Shown here: in pieces, positions 59,807 through 64,000 of the stretch
Numbering within the stretch: the first letter of the stretch is position 1
How the letters are laid out: each line of letters starts with the position of its first letter
Source of the DNA: Megamerina dolium
Lineage: Eukaryota; Arthropoda; Insecta; Diptera; Megamerinidae
DNA: 64,000 nucleotides
Assembly (NCBI GenBank): GCA_963854835.1
Contig: OY978526.1
Location: 92,015,140-92,079,139, forward strand
Direction of reading: 5' to 3'
Made by a program: the position numbers and the translations under genes
The notes under the pieces: generated by a model
The model's database searches: none
Told to the model about the DNA's origin: nothing
Seen by the model: only the letters and a program-made list of their open reading frames with translations

Positions 59807-61034
59807 TTATTGTGTTCTGAAAACACGTAATAATTTTAAAACTTCAATTTGAAAATCCAATTTCTTATCGACACTCCAGTTGCGTATCAACGGTTTTATC
59901 GAATCGAAGAATGCTTGGTCGTGATCTTCTTCAATAGCAGTCATAATCGCTGGAGCGGACGATGCTGCTGCTATGGTGTTAATCTTCGTCATACATGTGG
60001 GATGGTTTTCGTCGATTGTTGTTGTTGTTGTTGGAAATGGTGCCATTGTTTCCGCACAATTAGGAGCAACGGCTACTTTTGAAAATTTAGGTGTCACCGC
60101 CGCCGCTGCCACCACCGGATCATTTTTATGCTCAACAGTCTTTGTCGTTGACAAAGTCGCTGTGGTTGTAGTCTCCTTAGAATCGATTAAAATGTGTTGA
60201 TCAGTATTAGTCGATGATTGCAGCTGTGTTTCGCTGCTTTCTATAGATGTATTGCAAATGTCGGATTCAATATTCATATTGCTACTATCTGATGAGCGAC
60301 GCGATCTGCTAATGTTCCCTTTAGTTCGCGACTCTACAATTGCCGCTTGTTGTTCTTTACGTTTTTTCGCTATGGTCGCTTTGGCAGTCGCCATGCTAGC
60401 ATTGGTGCTAGGAACTGAGACACTACCATTATTTGTAGAGGCTTGATTGCCGCGTTTCCTTTTACGTGTTTGTATCATATCTTTCTTTGGGGTCGCAGCA
60501 ATACATGCTTCTTTCGTGTTCTCATCTTCAATGGCATTTAGAGAGCTAGCAGAGGCAGCTGTGTCCGCCGCACTTGGAATTTTCGTTTTCAATAGGAAAC
60601 TCATTTCCTTCTCATAAATATATGAACGCGCTGCCATGCCGCCGCCATCATCATAATCACCAGTATTTGTCGAATTTTGCTGGCGATAACGATGTGAGCG
60701 ACAAAAACTGTCACGTGTATTTTTCCATCGTTTCGAGAGAGTTTGTGCTGTGTGAAAATGTGTATGTATGCACATATTTAATCATATCGAAATAAGGTAA
60801 AGCAGCATTCTTACCAATTTTTTGCTTTTCCAATTCGTTGGTATTATCAAAATCGCTACACAATTGTCGCCCGATATTATGCCAAGCAGCTTCGCGTATT
60901 TCACGATTATGAAAACTCTCATTATCGCGATCCCACAATACAGAATGCGTTTTAACCGCTTCAATAAAATCATACATCGAATAACGTACAGCACGCGAGG
61001 CGCCTAATGTTTGGATCACTTTATGATTACCCAT
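59807..61034 (-). CDS. MADF-BESS domain transcriptional regulator (two exons, 386 aa)
   Basis: Exon 1 is 61034-60815 and exon 2 is 60747-59807, separated by a 67-bp intron (GTAAG donor, TTTCACACAG acceptor). The phase-1 join makes an exact 387-codon frame. Residues about 20-95 form a MADF domain (YDFIEAVKTHSVLWDRDNES, EIREAAWHNIGRQL, LSKRWKNTRDSFCRSHRYR). MADF is a Myb/SANT-like DNA-binding domain of Adf-1-type insect proteins. The middle is long, Ser/Thr/Ala-rich and likely disordered, with basic nuclear-localisation-like runs (RKRKRGNQ, AKKRKEQQ). The C-terminus (DQAFFDSIKPLIRNW, then DKKLDFQIEVLKLLRVF) fits a BESS protein-interaction motif. I start at the ATG at 61034; an upstream in-frame extension to 61082 lacks a good start. 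The exact orthologue among the many MADF-BESS paralogues is not clear. Confidence 0.85.
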
Positions 61035-61082
61035 CTTCCATTTAATGGTACGTACTGTCTTGTACTTGAAATTCCCCCCCAA

Positions 61083-61786
61083 CGATTTGTGTAGCTATAA
61101 CTGTAAATGGTAATGTGAAAATCGACACACGAACAAAAATCGCCCGTAAATGCAACTTCTCAGTGTCGCATGAAATACACAACTAAATTCAACGAAAGCG
61201 ACAACAATGTGGAGTACAAAAAAAAATGTATATCAATACAAATACATTTGTACTCATCTACATATTTAGAAGCAGTAAATACATATACGTACAGTACGAT
61301 AATAACAGCGATGATGACGTAAATTTGACGAAACGTTCGTTTCGTTAAATGTCGATTGAATAAGAACAGCGTGCGCGACTTCTCCCGTCAAAGCGATTTT
61401 TGTCGTATACAAAAGAGACTCACCACTATTTGAATTCATACACTCAATTCAGAGCAAATAAAACGATATTATTTTTGTTAAATAGGATTAATGGTTGGTT
61501 TTTTTTTATTGTAGTAGGTGATAATAATGGATGAAAAAAATAAGTATATGTAAAATTGAATTTCCATTACATACGATGTTACATTGAAATACAAGAAAAA
61601 TGTGAATGTAAATGCATTTGAATACAAACAAAAATTAATTACGTACTTCTCTTAAAAAAAATAAAATTAGAGAAATTAATTTGTAGAAAAGTTAAACATT
61701 TTTTTTTAATCAATGTATTTTTAGCATAGAAAATAGTAATGTTTCAATTATATGTATTTAGTGTAGTGTATATTCCGTAGGTTGGA
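61083..61786. other. Intergenic region between MADF-BESS gene and CCT7
   Basis: Contains the probable 5' UTR and promoter of the MADF-BESS gene near 61083-61450. It also holds the 3' UTR of CCT7 (minus-strand AATAAA-like motifs in 61650-61780). No other gene seen. Confidence 0.4.
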
Positions 61787-62004
61787 TTACATTGGTCTAC
61801 CCATACCACGTCCCATACCACCAGCCATGGGTACATCAGCCGATTTAGGACTCTTGATTGTCTCATCAACCGATAGTATCATGCAAGCAGCTTCAGATGC
61901 AGCTGTTAAGGCATTAATTTTAATGATTGACGGTTCCCAAACACATTGTTCGAAATTATCAGCAATATGTTCCTTGGTGATATCAACGCCATACCATTGG
62001 CCGC
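61787..62004 (-). CDS. CCT7: T-complex protein 1 subunit eta (CCT7), last coding exon
   Basis: On minus, acceptor TTTTTCAG at 62005-62006 opens an exon encoding [20 protein letters not shown], then [20 protein letters not shown] and [14 protein letters not shown], ending [11 protein letters not shown] and TAA. This is the conserved C-terminus of the eta subunit of the cytosolic TRiC/CCT chaperonin, which folds actin, tubulin and WD40 proteins in the cytoplasm. [12 protein letters not shown] and SVDETIKNPRS-like strings and the Gly-Arg-rich tail are diagnostic of eta. The exon begins with two bases of a codon, so the preceding intron is phase 1. The upstream exons are not in the window: the intron extends at least 2 kb to its end. 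Confidence 0.93.
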
Positions 62005-62372
62005 CTGAAAAATATCAAATAATAATAATAAGTCAATTTATTTGTTGTACAAATTTCATAAAAAACATTTCAGAATAGATATTTATTATTGTAGGAAGAA
62101 TATCACATAAAATACAATATGTATTTCCTCGTAGTACGTGGAGTTGCAATAATCTGATTAATCAGACTTAGCTTAGCGATTTGGAAAGCTACCTGTCTTT
62201 GTATTGGAAAAACATTATAAATATTTTGCATATTTTAATTCGAATAATATTAATCTGATTAATCAAAATTTTGATTAATGGATTAACTTTAGTTTTTGAA
62301 ATTAGTTTGGTTTAGTTTGGGAAAATTATTCGACTAAACGATTAATCGCACAGTTCTATTTCGTATACATAA
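62005..62372 (-). other. CCT7 intron sequence
   Basis: AT-rich, with AATCTGATTAATCAGA palindromic motifs near 62150-62165. No exon-like sequence. Confidence 0.6.
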
Positions 62373-63623
62373 CAGGCCATTCAATAAGCGCGTATGATGA
62401 CACATAGATGGCGTTAATAGAATTTTGTCCATATGACTTTTATTGAATTCCAATCTTCAAACGACACGCGTATAAAATTGACAACAATCTGATAATTGGT
62501 GTGAAGCAACTTTTGTTAATGAAAAAAAAAAGTGGGTCACTTTTATCCACTGAAAGTGAAGTAAAAGTAATGGAAAAAAATATAGTGGAATCCAAACAAT
62601 GGTTTAATAAACATTATCTGGACATTTTTCTACCATCGAGACAAATGGTAGAAAAGTGAATTGCTGAATTTAAACGTGGTCGTACCAGCACAAACGATGC
62701 AAAACGCAGTGGACACCCAATTGAGGCTGTTATTCCAGAAAACATCAAACACGTTCACAAATTGGTTATGAATGATCGCAAATTAAAGGTGCACTAGCTA
62801 GCTGACATTGTAAAGACATCAGATGATAGTATTTTTACCATTGTACTCGAACATTTGGGTATGCGAATGCTCTGTACAAGGAGTGTGTAGCGTGAACTCA
62901 CAACGTATCAATGCTTCAACGGAGTGTTTGGCGCTATTAAACCGCAATAAAACAGAATTTTATCGTCGATATATGAATAAAACATGGCTTCACCATTACA
63001 CACCACAATCCAATGGATAGTCGGATGAGTGGACAGCAGTCGACGAATCGAATCCTAAGAGAGCAAAGACGAAACAGTCGTCAGGTAAGGTGATGGCATC
63101 TGTATTTTGGGATGCGAATGAAATAATATTCATCGACTATATCCAAAAAAGGAACCACCATCAACAGTGACTATTATTGTGAACTTTTGTTCCGATTTGC
63201 GACTTTGAAATCGCAAAGAAACGGCCACATTTGTGAAAGTGTTGTTTCACCAAGACAATGCACCGTGCCATAAATCTATGAAAACGATATGGCAAAATTG
63301 AATGAATTTGGAGCTTAGAATTGTTTCCCCATCCACTGTATTCTCCAGATTTAGCCCCCCAGCGACTTTTTCCTATGTTCAGATTTCAAAGAGAATGCCT
63401 TCTGGAAAGAAATTTAAGTCCGATGATGCAGTTACCGCTGAAAATGAGGCCTACTTTGACTAGAAAAAGAAATCATACTATAAAAGTGGTATCGAAAAGT
63501 TGAAAAATCTAAATCTATGCTCGTTGTATCGCCCTCGAAGGCAACTATGTTGAATAATAAAATCGAGTTTTGTCAAAATTTTGTTTTTTTCATACTTTTC
63601 CTACGGACTTGCTGAATGGCCTC
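62373..63623 (+). mobile_element. Degenerate mariner with both ends, inside the CCT7 intron
   Basis: The inverted ends AGGCCATTCAATAAGCGCGT (62374) and its inverse (ACTTGCTGAATGGCCT, ending 63622) bound about 1.25 kb, a normal mariner length. The plus strand has recognisable transposase pieces in several frames: IAEFKRGRTSTNDAKRSGHP, FYRRYMNKTWLHHYTPQSNG (the D of DETW is lost), VLFHQDNAPCHKSMKT (second Asp kept) and EAYFD-KSYYKSGIEKL. Many stops and frameshifts: an old copy. It runs opposite to the host gene. Confidence 0.85.
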
Positions 63624-64000
63624 TTACATACATATCTCTGTACATTAAGGTGAAGAGATTAGCTCAAAAATAAGGGAATTAAAATAAAATAAGCTTCCAT
63701 ACAAAATCACTGCATTTAATGTAAATGATGAGATTTGAAGAAAAAAAATTATAAATTCATCAAGTTGGAAATGCATTTTTTTTTCGCTTGCCTGTGCGAA
63801 TTAATTACATGGTAAAACAGAAGCAAAACAAAGTGAAAATCAACAAAGCTCAACTACAAAAAGAAAAAAAAAAAAAGCAACATCGGCCACTTTGTATCAG
63901 CTAGCTAGCTAGCCAGCCATCCAGCAAATATAACAATGCGAATAAGAGGGAGAGCGGCATGTAAGCAAGCAAAGCAAAGAAAAAAAAACAACAACAGCAA
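63624..64000. other. No recognisable exon
   Basis: A-rich DNA with CAGCTAGCTAGCTAGCCAGCC-like runs near 63900. It is presumably still CCT7 intron or upstream sequence. Confidence 0.45.

Noticed and set aside
61782..62078. 98-aa plus-strand frame at 61782-62078
   Set aside because: Antisense shadow of the CCT7 exon, which has clear homology on minus.

Overview
This is a eukaryotic, very AT-rich nuclear window from a dipteran fly. A tephritid fruit fly or close relative is my best guess. The grounds are short GT-AG introns, MADF, BESS and BED gene families, a TCP-1 eta end of insect type, and a dense population of mariner, Tc1, non-LTR and SINE remnants. There are no operons, rRNAs, functional tRNAs or CRISPR arrays. 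Genes are few and much of the window is mobile-element debris.

Layout. (1) 1-208 is the last coding piece of an unidentified plus-strand gene. It is followed by about 17 kb of AT-rich, low-complexity DNA that holds few mobile elements and could be a very long 3' UTR or intergenic DNA. (2) 17.3-28.1 kb is an accessory region: two inverted-repeat elements (MITEs), a 115-bp tandem repeat, an internally deleted mariner with both terminal repeats, a possible small secreted-peptide gene, a tRNA-derived SINE, a LINE 3' end, a second transposase fragment, and an RTE-like LINE carrying a nested deleted mariner. (3) Four 1651-bp copies of one Tc1 family (DD34E) lie at 28.7, 34.6, 45.5 and 51.2 kb. Each is flanked by TA and each is broken by a different small lesion. 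(4) 40.5-45.4 kb holds a two-exon gene for a BED-type zinc finger with a BESS-like C-terminus. Its first exon and promoter are duplicated 3 kb upstream, with the same length and splice phase. The third Tc1 copy sits 48 bp after its stop codon. (5) 53-57.8 kb is a graveyard of LINE 3' ends (RNase H plus zinc knuckle). (6) 58.0-62.0 kb is the gene-rich end: an unrecognised secreted protein gene on plus, a MADF-BESS regulator on minus, and the last coding exon of chaperonin subunit CCT7 on minus. A decayed mariner lies just upstream of that exon, inside the CCT7 intron that runs off the window.

The host genes do not form a shared pathway. Two of them (BED/BESS-like and MADF-BESS) are probable DNA-binding regulators. 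Most of the sequence is explained by transposition. The most interesting points are the duplicated alternative BED first exons and the mosaic pattern of variants among the four Tc1 copies. All family assignments were made by reading the sequence; no database search was run.
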